64,000 nucleotides of DNA, taken from assembly GCA_019096155.1 (NCBI GenBank), contig JAHCVI010000006.1:620001-684000 (forward strand), read 5' to 3'. Positions 33,809 through 43,978 of this stretch are shown in pieces. The translations under genes were made by a program, and so were the position numbers. Position 1 is the stretch's first letter; each line of letters begins with the position of its first letter. Source of the stretch: Staphylotrichum longicolle. Its lineage: Eukaryota > Ascomycota > Sordariomycetes > Sordariales > Chaetomiaceae. Below the pieces are notes generated by a model. The model saw only the letters and a program-made list of their open reading frames with translations. It had not been told where the DNA came from and searched no databases.

Positions 33809-35668
33809 ATGTCGGACATTCGGGAACAGAGCCTCAAGAAGCCCATTGCGGTCTCCGAGTACCTCTTCAGGAGGTTACATGAGATTGGCATCCGCTCCGT
33901 CCATGGTCTCCCCGGCGATTTCAACTTGGTGGCTCTGGACTACATCCCCAAGTGCGGGTTGAAGTGGGTGGGTAGCGTCAACGAGCTCAATGCGGGTATG
34001 TGACGAATAGATACTCCACTCCCACAACTATTGGGTAACAGAGAAACTGACTCGGATCATAGCTTATGCCGCCGACGGCTACGCCCGCACGAAGGGCATT
34101 TCGGCCATTGTCACCACTTTCGGCGTCGGTGAGCTGTCCGCCATCAACGGCATCGCCGGTGCCTTCTCAGAGCATGTCCCCGTCGTGCACATCGTCGGTT
34201 GCCCTTCCACAATCTCACAGCGCAATGGCATGCTTCTGCACCACACACTCGGCAATGGCGACTTCAACGTGTTTGCCAACATGAGCTCGCAAATTTCGTG
34301 CGACATGGCGCGCCTGAACAAGCCAGAGGAGATCGCCGGCCAGATCGACCACGCATTGCGCGAGTGCTGGATCCGCAGCAGGCCTGTGTACATCATGCTG
34401 CCGACCGATATGGCCGAGAAGAATATCGAGGGCGCCCGTCTCGACACCCCTATCGACCTGACCGAGCCCAAGAACGACCCGGATCGCGAGGACTACGTCG
34501 TTGACGTCGTTCTCAAGTACCTCCATGCGGCCAAGAGCCCCGTCATCCTGGTAGATGCCTGCGCTATCCGCCATAGGGTGCTCAAGGAGGTGCACGACCT
34601 GCTGGAGAAGACCAAGCTTCCGGTGTTTGTCACGCCCATGGGCAAGGGCGCAATCAACGAAGACCACGAGAACTATGGCGGAGTCTACGCGGGGACGGGT
34701 TCACAGGCGGCGGTCGCTGAGCGGGTCGAGTCAGCAGATCTCGTGTTGTCAATTGGCTCGCTCAAGAGCGACTTCAATACGGCGGGCTTCTCGTATCGGA
34801 CCTCGCAGCTCAAGACGATCGACTTCCACTCCACCCACTGCACGGTGCGCTACTCTGAGTACCCCGGCGTCGTCATGCGCGGCGTGCTCCGCAAGCTGGT
34901 TGAGCGTGTCGACGTCAGCAAGCTGAGCGTGCCGCCGTCGCCCAAGGTGACCAACGAGGTGGCCAAGAACAGGGATAGCTCCCAGACCATCACGCAGGCC
35001 TTCTTCTGGCCCCGCGTCGGCGAGTACCTGAAGAAGAACGATATTGTGGTTACCGAGACGGGTACATCCAACTTCGGCATCTGGGAAACCAGGTTCCCCG
35101 CGGGTGTCACTGGCGTCACACAGATTCTCTGGGGCAGCATCGGCTGGTCAGTCGGTGCCGCTCAGGGTGCTGCTCTCGGTGCCAAGGATGCGGGTACTGA
35201 CCGGCGCACCGTCCTGTTCGTCGGTGACGGCTCGTTCCAGCTTACCGCGCAAGAGATAACGACCATGATTCGGCACAAGCTGAGGGTTACCATGTGAGCC
35301 AACTCCCCGATCACTCTATACTTGCGTCCCAAACTGGCCATACTGACATATGCATCAGCTTCCTCATCTACAACGACGGCTTCACCATCGAGCGCTTCAT
35401 CCACGGCATGGAAGCCGAGTACAACGACATCACGCGGTGGAAGTACACCGAGTTGCCGGGTGTGATTGGCGGGTCGGACGAGACTGTCCGCAAGTTTATC
35501 GTCAAGACCAAGGACGAGCTCGAGAAGCTGTTGACGGACAAGGAGTTCAACGACGCGCCCGGCCTGCAGTTTGTCGAACTGTGGATGCCAAGGGAAGACG
35601 CCCCGAGGGCGCTTAAGATTACCGCCGAGATTGCGGCCAAGAATAATGCGAAGATGACTGACGAGTAA
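33809..35668 (+). CDS. pdc: Pyruvate decarboxylase
   Basis: Thiamine-diphosphate enzyme converting pyruvate to acetaldehyde and CO2 in the cytosol, the entry to ethanol fermentation; in Neurospora the orthologue forms cytoplasmic filaments. Exons 33809-33995, 34063-35293 and 35359-35668 give 575 residues, the usual length. The cofactor-activating Glu is residue 59 in VNELNAAYAADGYA. The paired His motif is MLLHHTLG. The ThDP/Mg motif is GDGSFQLTAQE (near 450) with the matching Asn in IFLIYNDGFTIE, which is split by intron 2 in phase 2. Both introns are short GT-AG types. The start ATG is the only one ahead of the conserved YLFRRLHEIGIRSVHGLPG. Very confident. Confidence 0.97.
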
Positions 35669-36146
35669 TGGGGTGGGTAGTTTGCCGAGTGTAAGATGGT
35701 CAGGGGGAGGGGGGGGGGATGGTTTAATCTCGAGTCTGTCTAGAACTCAACTGGATTGAGGTATCAAAATCATAGAGCAGAGGCTTTTCATATATCCTCA
35801 TTACGAATGACATCTTTTTCTACCGTGTAGTCGGTTTCCAACCTATATTGCGTGTGAAGAGTGGTCAAAAAGGGGGCGAGAACACGTGACTTGCTGGTTT
35901 CACTCCTCGGAACCGTTTTCTGTGAGATTTTACCAGCGACAACTCTCGGACAAACTCACTCACACCACAACCACCGAGGGATCAGCGGAAGATTTTGTCA
36001 AAGGAACAGGCTTTCATAACAGCCAGTTTCACAAGGGCTATTTCCTTTCCATTTCATCCCGAAAAGCTAAGAGCGCTACGCACGCCAAGCCATTCCCTGA
36101 GCGGGAAAACCGAGAACTCGAACCTCTCAAACCTCCAAAATCCAAA
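35669..36146. other. Intergenic region pyruvate decarboxylase - TAN1
   Basis: A 478-base gap with a poly-G run at 35705-35719. No gene is seen. Confidence 0.5.
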
Positions 36147-37482
36147 ATGGGTGAAAATGGCAAGAGAAAAGACACCCCTGTCGGCGGCGGTGGTCAGCAG
36201 GCCAAGAAGAAGAAGGTATGTCCTTGATGGCTGACGACGACCGCCTCTCATGCAAAAAGTCTTTTCTTTCTCTCACTGCTTGATCCATCGATTTGGGCTA
36301 ACCCAGTTTCACCTCTCCTTTGGAGCAACGTACAGACCGGCAACGCAGGGAAATGGAAGACACCCCATCAGCAAGCCAAGTCCAAGGCCCTCGCTGCCGA
36401 GGCCAGCATCCAGCCGGGCGACACGGGCATCTGGGTCACGTGCGCGCGGCATCAGGAGGGCAAGGCCGCCAGGGAGATTGAGGTGCTGTTTGCTGAGGTT
36501 TGTCTTGTCCCTGTTTCTCTTCTGGGTCTTTACCTAGCTGGTGCTAATCTGGGTGGGGATTGGGCGTATAGTATGCGGAGAAGATGTACGGGATCAAGTC
36601 GGTGCATGACGCCGGGGGTGAAGGGGGTGGAGATGAGGAAGGGGACGGGGAGGACGAGATCGACATCGAAGCGGCCATCCAGAAGGAGGTCGCCGCGCTG
36701 AAGGCGAAACCGTCGGCGGCGGGGTCAGAGGGCGGGGACAACGCCAACAGGATGACGCCGGTCAAGATGAACGTCGACTGCCTGCTGTTTGTCAAGACGC
36801 AGTCGCCCGTCGACCCCGTCGCGTTTGTGAGGAGGATATGCGAGGACGCGAAGAGGTGCGGGGAGCTGCCTGGGCTGATGCGCTGTCGCTATGTGAACCG
36901 GCTGACGCCGGTGAGTGTGATGGGGAAGGCGACAGAGGGGGGCTTGGTGGAGGTCGCGAAGGAGGCGTTGGGGGCATGGTTTGATTTGAGTGGGAAGCGG
37001 GCGGTGAAGGCAACGTCAGAGGCCGAAGTCAGTGGAGAGGACGCGGGGAAGTCAACGGCGGAGGAGACCCCAGCGACCGCGGAGACATCTGGTTCGGATC
37101 TGGAGATCAAGCCGTTCACCGTGAGTTTCCGTGCTTACCGTTTGCTGAGGACTTCGGGCTGATTCCCTCACAGTTCGCCATCCGGCCGACCATTCGCAAT
37201 CACAGCAACTTGAAGCGCGACCTGGTGATCAACACGATTGCCGGCCTCATCAATGACGATCGCCATAAGGTCAACCTCACCACGCCCGACAAGGTGATAC
37301 TGGTCGAAATCTACCAAGTAGGCAACAACCCCGAGTCCGAATACGTGCCGCTCCCGCTAACTCTTGTCCAGACGGTGTGCGGCATCAGCGTCGTCGATGG
37401 CGATTGGGATGAGCTCAAGCGGTTCAATCTCACGGAACTCTACAGCCAAGGACGAAACGCGTCGGGCTGCTCCAAGGATTAA
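36147..37482 (+). CDS. TAN1: THUMP-domain tRNA acetylation adaptor Tan1 (THUMPD1)
   Basis: Partner of the acetyltransferase Kre33/NAT10 for N4-acetylcytidine at position 12 of leucine and serine tRNAs, in the nucleus. Five exons: 36147-36215, 36336-36497, 36572-37120, 37174-37317 and 37372-37482; 344 residues. The N-terminus is a Lys-rich tail (QQAKKKK). Exon 2 carries SIQPGDTGIWVTCARHQEGKA, the conserved opening of the family. An acidic loop (GGDEEGDGEDEIDIEAA) follows. The THUMP core includes VDCLLFVKTQSPVDPVAFVRRI, LMRCRYVNRLTPV, FAIRPTIRNHSNLKRD and the closing ILVEIYQTVCGISVV. The last intron is 54 nt, in frame and without stops; splicing is preferred because it restores IYQTVCGISVV. Confident. 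Confidence 0.91.
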
Positions 37483-39684
37483 GGGGCCGTTGCAGCAATG
37501 GTGAATCTGCGATTCCCATGCCCTCCCCGGCCGCGTGCATCGTTTCCGGCATCGCGGTTGGAAGAAGACCGAGATGCGGCTGCAAGGGTCGGCACTAAGC
37601 CCTATTCCAGATAATTTTGACGAGCCGCCCGTGCGGCCGTGCCCTGGTTAACCCCCCGAGGCCTGTCCAACCCCCGGTCAGGGCGTTTCCAGCGACGCGG
37701 GACTGGGCCCGGGGATGTTATTTGTGGAGGGCCATGGCTCTTAGCCGCGAGAGGCTCGCTCCTCTGCTGTGGCATGACTCGGGAACGTGCCTGAGATTGC
37801 TGGACAGGCTCGCATAAGATCGAAGCCGTTCAGCATTACCGGCCATGACATGCCGAACAAGCCAAAAGCTACGGGCACCAACCCAAGGAGAGCAAATCAA
37901 GAAATACACTGCCTTTCATGGACAATCTCTCATGCGAGCGCGATTCAACATCTGTTGATTCATCAACTGGTTTGTCTCAGAGCAACTCTACATTACGCAG
38001 AGCAATTTGACCTTATTGTGTCCACAGTATGGCACAAAGGGCTGATGGCGCATGAGAAGTGAGAATGCCATGTCAGATATCAAATCATTGAAGCCCCACA
38101 AAGCCCAACTCTCGTCGAGCTGTTTCCGGGATTTCGCTTAACCCTGGCCAATCACCAAATACCCGGCTCGCTTGGCCATGCACCCTCGCTTCTTCTTGGG
38201 TTCCAGAATCTCATCAGCATGACTCTGTCTGCTGGAGATGCCGCCGATTTCTCGCTTGCCATTGCCTGACGTAGCCTGGCCTCAGCAATTAACCGTGCTG
38301 ACCGAGTCAAACAGCTTCAGGCACCTTCCTCATTCGACAAGATGGAGTCTCCCATTCCATCTTCCGGGGGTTGCTCTGGGGCCTTTGTCTCCCAGCACCC
38401 GCGGTACCGAGCGGCAGGAATTCGGCCCTGCCTGGGCCTTGAACGTTAACTCCCCCTAGACCCTCTGCCCGCAGCCACGGGGAGGCTCGGGGGGTCAAAG
38501 GTTCCCAAGACCCTGTCTTCGACGGAGACCAAATCTTAAATCGCGTCTCCACCTTCGAGCTAACGCTCCGACTTACACCAAAACTGGGGAAGCTGAGTTC
38601 AGCACGCCCACCAGACGCGTTTTGTCCCCACGCTTTGCCCAGGAACCTCTGCTCTCGGAGGGTAAAATGGGAGCAAACGAGGACGGACATCAGCGGGGGT
38701 AGCGGGCCGTGGGCTTTCAGTCACAGGTTATTCCCGTTGCTGGGACGGGCTTCGAAACAAGGCCCCTTCATCCATGTCTTGACAAGCGAGAAGGCCTCTG
38801 GTGGCTGTCCGTAGGCGCATGGTCCCTGACGTCGGGGAGAAAGCTGGGCCTCTTGCTCGCTACACACAAGCCCCTTATTCGTCCACAGCTCTCTTAACTC
38901 CACGAGAGCTGCTCTTGGCAAAGCCCGTCACTCGTCTCCCACGATGTTCGTCGTCCTGTAATTTGCCCTTAGCATCGGAGGAGAGAGACAAAGAGGCCTC
39001 GTCGGCCCCGTCATCCGCTGGTGGGAACACGTCGTGTTCTGGAAGACGCTGCCCAAGCTGGGGTCTCGTGTTCCTTGTCCGGACCCTTGAAGTGACTTCG
39101 TAGTCGTCTGCAGTTGGCCGTCAAGCCTGCTTCCAAAAGCCACCGACCTCCAGGCTCGCCAACACAGCCTATCATCAGTGCCAACTCAACACTACGTTCT
39201 CGCGTATCATGATCCCTCTGACACCATACCGTCATACCCGCAATCCTGGGTCTCACTGTGGTTTGGGCAGCTGTGGGAGTCGGCACGACTTGGCCTTGCT
39301 GACACTTGCTTATCTTTGCGCCCTTCCCCCATGGCAGTGACAGTACCGGTGTCTCTATACATGTCTACATATAGGTAAGGTTGGTGGACTTCGAGCAGGT
39401 TCATTGTTTGTTGTCTCTCGCCATGTTCGCTCTCAATGTTACATCCCCCTTTGACTTACAAACAACCAGCCAGAAGGGCTGCGTTGGCCTCGACTCGACC
39501 CGCCGCGGGCACTTCCCCTCGGGGACAAGACGGGCGCGCAAACCCGCCGTCCCCCCCAAACTCCAAACCCAACCTTTGGTTCGACTCAGGTCGGGGGGCT
39601 TTCCACAGCCACTCCCACCGGGTGGGACAGACGGACACTCCTATCTCGACTTCACCATGTGCCAGCCGCCCTCGGACGAGAGCA
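37483..39684. other. Long gene-free region between TAN1 and the APH-fold gene
   Basis: 2.2 kb without a supportable gene. All open frames are under 130 codons and lack motifs. The last 250 bases before 39685 are open in the frame of the next gene, but their translation (Pro/Arg/Ser-rich) looks like leader sequence. Confidence 0.5.
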
Positions 39685-41313
39685 ATGCTTGGCACGATTG
39701 TCCTCCCAGACATTACCATCGAGAACGTCCAACCCGTCCTGTCCATCCGGCCACAAAGGATCTACGAAGTCAGCCTCTCCGATGGCAGGACAGTCCACCT
39801 CGTCCTCCCGCCGCTGTCCATATGGCGACCCCTGAGGTCCGAGCAGGGCATGTTATCCTCCGAAGCCGTCGCAATCCGCTGGATCCGCGAAGCCCTCACC
39901 CATCCTGAAGAACCGGGGCAAACACAACAACAGGGACAGCAATCTCCATCTACCAAATCCGAGTTTCCTCAGCCACTCTCGCTTCTCCTTCCAACCCTCC
40001 TCCACCACGCCCAGGGGTCCTACCTCCCCGACTCTTCCTTCGCTGTCTACTCTCCCGCCAGCACCAACAAAACCACCATCCCACTCGATCTTCTCTCCAA
40101 CCCGCCATCCCCTTCCTCTCAGAACGCCATCGACTACCAACTCGGAGCCCTCTTCCGCCATCTCGCATCTCTCACCTCCCCCACACACCGCTTCGGTCCG
40201 CTCGCAGCCATCCTCATCAGCAGCACCAGCAGCAGTGCCACCATCGCAACCTCCAGCACCAGCAGCTCTCCGCGACCCAACCAGAAAATCCACCGCCACA
40301 AGCCTTTCGAGCCTCACGGCTCAGCACCAACACCAACACCAACACCGGCATCAGAACCAGCCCCACCAAACCACGCTCCCAAACTGGCGAACAGGATCCC
40401 ATCGGTCCTGATGGAAGGCTCCCTCTTCGCCACGCACGGCGCGGGGACGTGGTCCGTGGCGTTCCACTCCATGCTGGAGGGCGTGCTGCGCGACGGCGAG
40501 GACATGGTGGTCGTGGTGCCGTACTCGGTGATCCGCCGGCATTTCCGGCGGCTGGGATATCTGCTGGACGAGGTCACGGTCGGGAGGCTGGTAGTTGTGG
40601 AGGCCGCGGGGAGGGGCAATCTTCTTGTTGAGGTGGTGGTGGTGGAGGGAGGAGAGGAAGATGGGGGCAGGGGGGAGGTGAAAGAGGAACGGGGGCAGGA
40701 GGAAGGGGGGTTGGATAATGGGGAAGGGTGGCAGATGGCGGACTGGGAGGAAGGGAAGCAAGGAAAAGAGGTTGAGGGCGACAGAAAAATAAAGGTTGAA
40801 AGGGAGGAGACAGAAGACGAGGCGGATACACAGCATCAACAACGACCCCAGACAACACCAAACCTAAAACTCGCCGGCCTCCGTGACTGGAGCAGCTGCG
40901 TCTTTGGCGACCCCCTTTTCGCAACAGTCTTCAGCGACCCACTCCTACAACAGGCCCCGTCCACCGCGTTCCTGGAAGGCTTCAACGGCGACATGCGCGA
41001 CCACGACCACCACCCCAGTTCCCTCGACCGGCACCTCCCCTTCCCGTTAAATCCCGACATCATCGAGGACGTCGACACCGCCTGGATCAGGCTGCTCCTC
41101 TACCAAGTCTACCACTCCGTGGCGCGCATCGTCGGCGAGTTCTACCGCCCGCGGCCCGACAGCAGTGCCCGGGAGCTGGAGGCACGGAGGGCGTTGAACG
41201 AGGTGCTGGAAAGGCTCGCCGAGGTGCCAGACAGCCCAAAGAGGCGACATCGGCGGCCGAGTGGGGAGATGTCGCCTGCAAAGAGAATAAGGGGCGTGGA
41301 GGATGGGTATTAG
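39685..41313 (+). CDS. Uncharacterised protein with degenerate aminoglycoside-phosphotransferase fold
   Basis: Single exon, 542 residues from the ATG at 39685; an in-frame ATG at 39436 is less likely because the added 83 residues look non-coding. The N-lobe-like part has YEVSLSDGRTVHLVLPP and LSSEAVAIRWIREAL. The C-lobe-like part has FHSMLEGVLRDGEDMVVVVP, GRGNLLVEV (near 308) and LRDWSSCVFGDPLFATVFS (near 399). These resemble the GNxLx and DWE..GDP motifs of APH-type kinases, but the catalytic HGD is not visible, so it may be a pseudokinase. A Ser/Thr/Pro-rich loop (about 165-225) and a very acidic Gly/Glu/Lys-rich insert (about 315-390) interrupt the fold. The C-terminus is basic (SPKRRHRRPS). 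The fold call is an inference from motif spacing. Confidence 0.62.
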   Translation: MLGTIVLPDITIENVQPVLSIRPQRIYEVSLSDGRTVHLVLPPLSIWRPLRSEQGMLSSEAVAIRWIREALTHPEEPGQTQQQGQQSPSTKSEFPQPLSLLLPTLLHHAQGSYLPDSSFAVYSPASTNKTTIPLDLLSNPPSPSSQNAIDYQLGALFRHLASLTSPTHRFGPLAAILISSTSSSATIATSSTSSSPRPNQKIHRHKPFEPHGSAPTPTPTPASEPAPPNHAPKLANRIPSVLMEGSLFATHGAGTWSVAFHSMLEGVLRDGEDMVVVVPYSVIRRHFRRLGYLLDEVTVGRLVVVEAAGRGNLLVEVVVVEGGEEDGGRGEVKEERGQEEGGLDNGEGWQMADWEEGKQGKEVEGDRKIKVEREETEDEADTQHQQRPQTTPNLKLAGLRDWSSCVFGDPLFATVFSDPLLQQAPSTAFLEGFNGDMRDHDHHPSSLDRHLPFPLNPDIIEDVDTAWIRLLLYQVYHSVARIVGEFYRPRPDSSARELEARRALNEVLERLAEVPDSPKRRHRRPSGEMSPAKRIRGVEDGY

Positions 41314-41454
41314 TAATGATGTGATGAACCAGGCAAGCATGCATAGACGGAGTTGGGGCAAGATTGGGTGGTGTGCGGGTAGATAAATGGCTAGATGTCA
41401 TGGCATGATATGCATATTGTATTCTTCTCTGAACACCCGCGGGGTGGTGTCTCC

Positions 41455-43471
41455 CTACTTCTCCCCATTGTCCGAATCCTCTTCGTCCCGTGGCAGAGAC
41501 ATGCCCATCAAACCCAGCAGGTTACCCGCGGGGCCCGCCATGCCTGCCTGGCTCTTGAAGCTCTCCAGTAGATTCTTGGCGAGGTTGTAGTCGATATCCA
41601 CCGCGTCGTCGCTCCCCTCCTCTTCCTCGTCGTCCTCCTTGGGCGCAGCCGGCCCAGCTTTTGATGATTCCTCTCCTTTCTCCTTGACCGCGGCCACAGT
41701 TTTCGGCTTCGGGTCCAGTTGCAGTGCACCATGCCCCTTGAGCTCAGACTCCATCTGCTCCATGATCTTGCGTATCTCCTCGACATCATCTTCGTCGTCT
41801 TCCTCCTCTGCCTGAACACCTGCCTTTTGCTTTCCCTTCTGCTTTTCGCCCTTCTCCTCACCGGGCAGCCCCATCATCTCCCTCATCATCCTCCCAAACT
41901 GCTCCTCGTCAAAACTGACCTCCTTATCCTCGTCCTCGTCACTCCCGCCCTCCCACTCCTCCCCATCGTCATCATCATCATCATCGCTCTCGTCATCGTC
42001 CCGATCCATCTCATCCACCTCCGCCCCTTCCACCCCGGCCGTCTCATCATTCAAGAACGCCTCAAACCGCGCCACCATCTTCCTCAGATCCGCCTGCGCA
42101 GCAGCATCGCCAAATCCTCCTCTACCGTCTCCTCCCATCCCCTTCACCCCGCCCTTCCCATCCAACTCCCTCTCGAAATCCCCAAAGTCAATATCCATCC
42201 ACTCGTCCCCGTCTTCCTTCCCCACCCTTCCCAGCCCGCAATTTCCTCGTCCGGGAAGGGCGCTGTCCCCGCCGTCCTCGGCCAGGTCCTCCAGCAGCGC
42301 CCGACCTCCCGCACGACGCGGCTCGGGCTCTCGTGCGCGGCGGCGGCGAGGAGCTCGAAGCCCGTGGTGAGCTTCATGCCGAGTTCGAGGCGGCGAGTTC
42401 CTTGCCCGCTTCCGCTTCCGCGTGCGGATCCGCGTTCTCTTGTCCCGAGCCTGTGGCGGCGGCGGCGGCCTCTGCGGAGCGGAACAGGCTGAGCCAGACG
42501 GGGGGCGGGGGGAAGTGCTGCGACTTGAGCTGCGCGTAGAGCACTTTCGTGAAGCGCACGCTGATGGTGACGAGGTCGGTTGGCGGGAAGGTAAGGGGTG
42601 ATGATGATGATGATGGAGGGGTTGGAGCGAGGAGTGGTTTAAGGGCGCGCGGGTCGCGCGTGTAGAAGGCCTCGGTGGCCGGGGCGACGGATTTGGGGCG
42701 GGCGTGGAGGATGTAGGCGAGCTTGCGAGGGATGGTGACGCGGGCGTAGTGGAGGGAGGCGGTGATCTGGGAGGGGTACTTTTCGAGCCGGTAGAAGGCC
42801 TCGGCTTCGATCAAGGGGGAGTGGATGAGAGAGGTAGGGGGCGAGGTTCTCAGGGTGTTGATGGCCTCGGGGAGGGAGAGGGGTTTGGATGCGGTAGCGG
42901 GCGGTGTAGACTGCGAGCCGGGGGCGCTGCTAAGAGGGATGATGAGCAGCTTGCCGTCGTGGATCCAGACCCGGTTGGTGTCGTTCTCTGGGCTGAGCCA
43001 TTTGGGGGTGACCTTGGCGGCTTCAATGAGAAGAAACTCGCCGTCGCTGTCTGAGATGCGGACCCAGAGATTGGGAAACGACCGGGTCAACTCTCGGAGT
43101 ATGTACACAACAAGCCACTCGTCCTCGACGTTGTCTCCGTAGTGTGTTGTGCCGTGGAGATAGGGCAGTCCCAGACCTGTCCAAACGGTCAATCACTCCT
43201 AGTTTGACTATCGTGAGGAAGACAAGGAGCCACACGCACCCTTTTGAACCTTTGTCTCTAGCTTGAATGGTTCCCGCTGCCAGATGTAGTCCTTGGCCAA
43301 CTCATCCAGCTTCTGATCTGCCGCCTTGCGAACTGTCTCCAGGCTGGGAATGCTGCTGCTGGTTTTGTCGCCGATAATAAACAGCATGTACTCTACACAA
43401 TCCTCAGGAAGCCTCATTCGGAAACCATCAAAGTCCTCGTCCCCTGGTCGCGGATCGGCTGCTGTATCCAT
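41455..43471 (-). CDS. Ecdysoneless/SGT1-family (PF07093) protein; frame broken in exon 2
   Basis: ECD/SGT1 proteins (not the Hsp90 co-chaperone Sgt1) act in pre-mRNA splicing factor stability and transcription in animals and fission yeast. Exon 1 is 43240-43471 (MDTAADPRPGDEDFDGFRM, then LPEDCVEYMLFII); a GTGCGT...ACAG intron spans 43177-43239; exon 2 starts at 43176. Family blocks: YGDNVEDEWLVVYILRELTR, FPNLWVRISDSDGEFLLIEAA, PKWLSPENDTNRVWIHDGKL, and the acidic C-terminus with SFDEEQFGRMMREMMGLP. Between about 42400 and 42222 the frame changes several times: the first frame ends at TGA 42374-42376. LELGMKLTTGFELLAAAA, ALLEDLAEDGGDSA, PDEEIAGW and GKEDGDEWMDIDFGDFE, all expected in this order, sit in successive different frames. 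Spliced length (1954 nt) is not a multiple of three. Assembly indels are most likely. Confidence 0.83.
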
Positions 43472-43978
43472 GGTCGGCTTTGTTGAAGTGGTTGCTTGCT
43501 CGTTCTTGGTTTGCCCGCAGCACCTTTCCTTTGTGTTGAGCAAGATCGCACTATCACAGATTCAGGTCGAATGGGGAATTAGATAAAGACGTGAATCGAA
43601 TCTCAACCTATCCCAGAGATTTCCGACACTGCTTCCTTGCGCTTGCCTCAACACCTCATCCCCTTCCCATTATTGGGACCGACTCACTGAACAGGACATG
43701 GTATCGATAACAAATGGTGGGGTCTGTCCCACTGATGCGACAGTGGGGTTTGACTTGAAGCTCGGGCCTCAGTTGTCACGCTACTGCGTAAGCGGGGCTC
43801 ACTGCAGGGACTCAGCGGGAAAGACGCGCCCCAAGGCCTCTCATCCTTGACAGACGCGTGCCGGCCACCGTCGCGTTTGAAGTCCCATCCCCTGTCCACA
43901 ACCCGTTCCAAACCTGACGACATTGCGCCTTGATCACGGGTTGAACAACCCGCTGTACAGTTATTCTCCAGGTCCGCA
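43472..43978. other. Divergent promoter region, ECD-like gene / SMC6
   Basis: A 507-base gap between divergent starts. No gene is seen. Confidence 0.5.

Noticed and set aside
39436..39684. N-terminal extension of the APH-fold protein from an upstream ATG
   Set aside because: The extra 83 residues are Pro/Arg/Ser-rich with no pattern; the ATG at 39685 sits directly before the conserved part.
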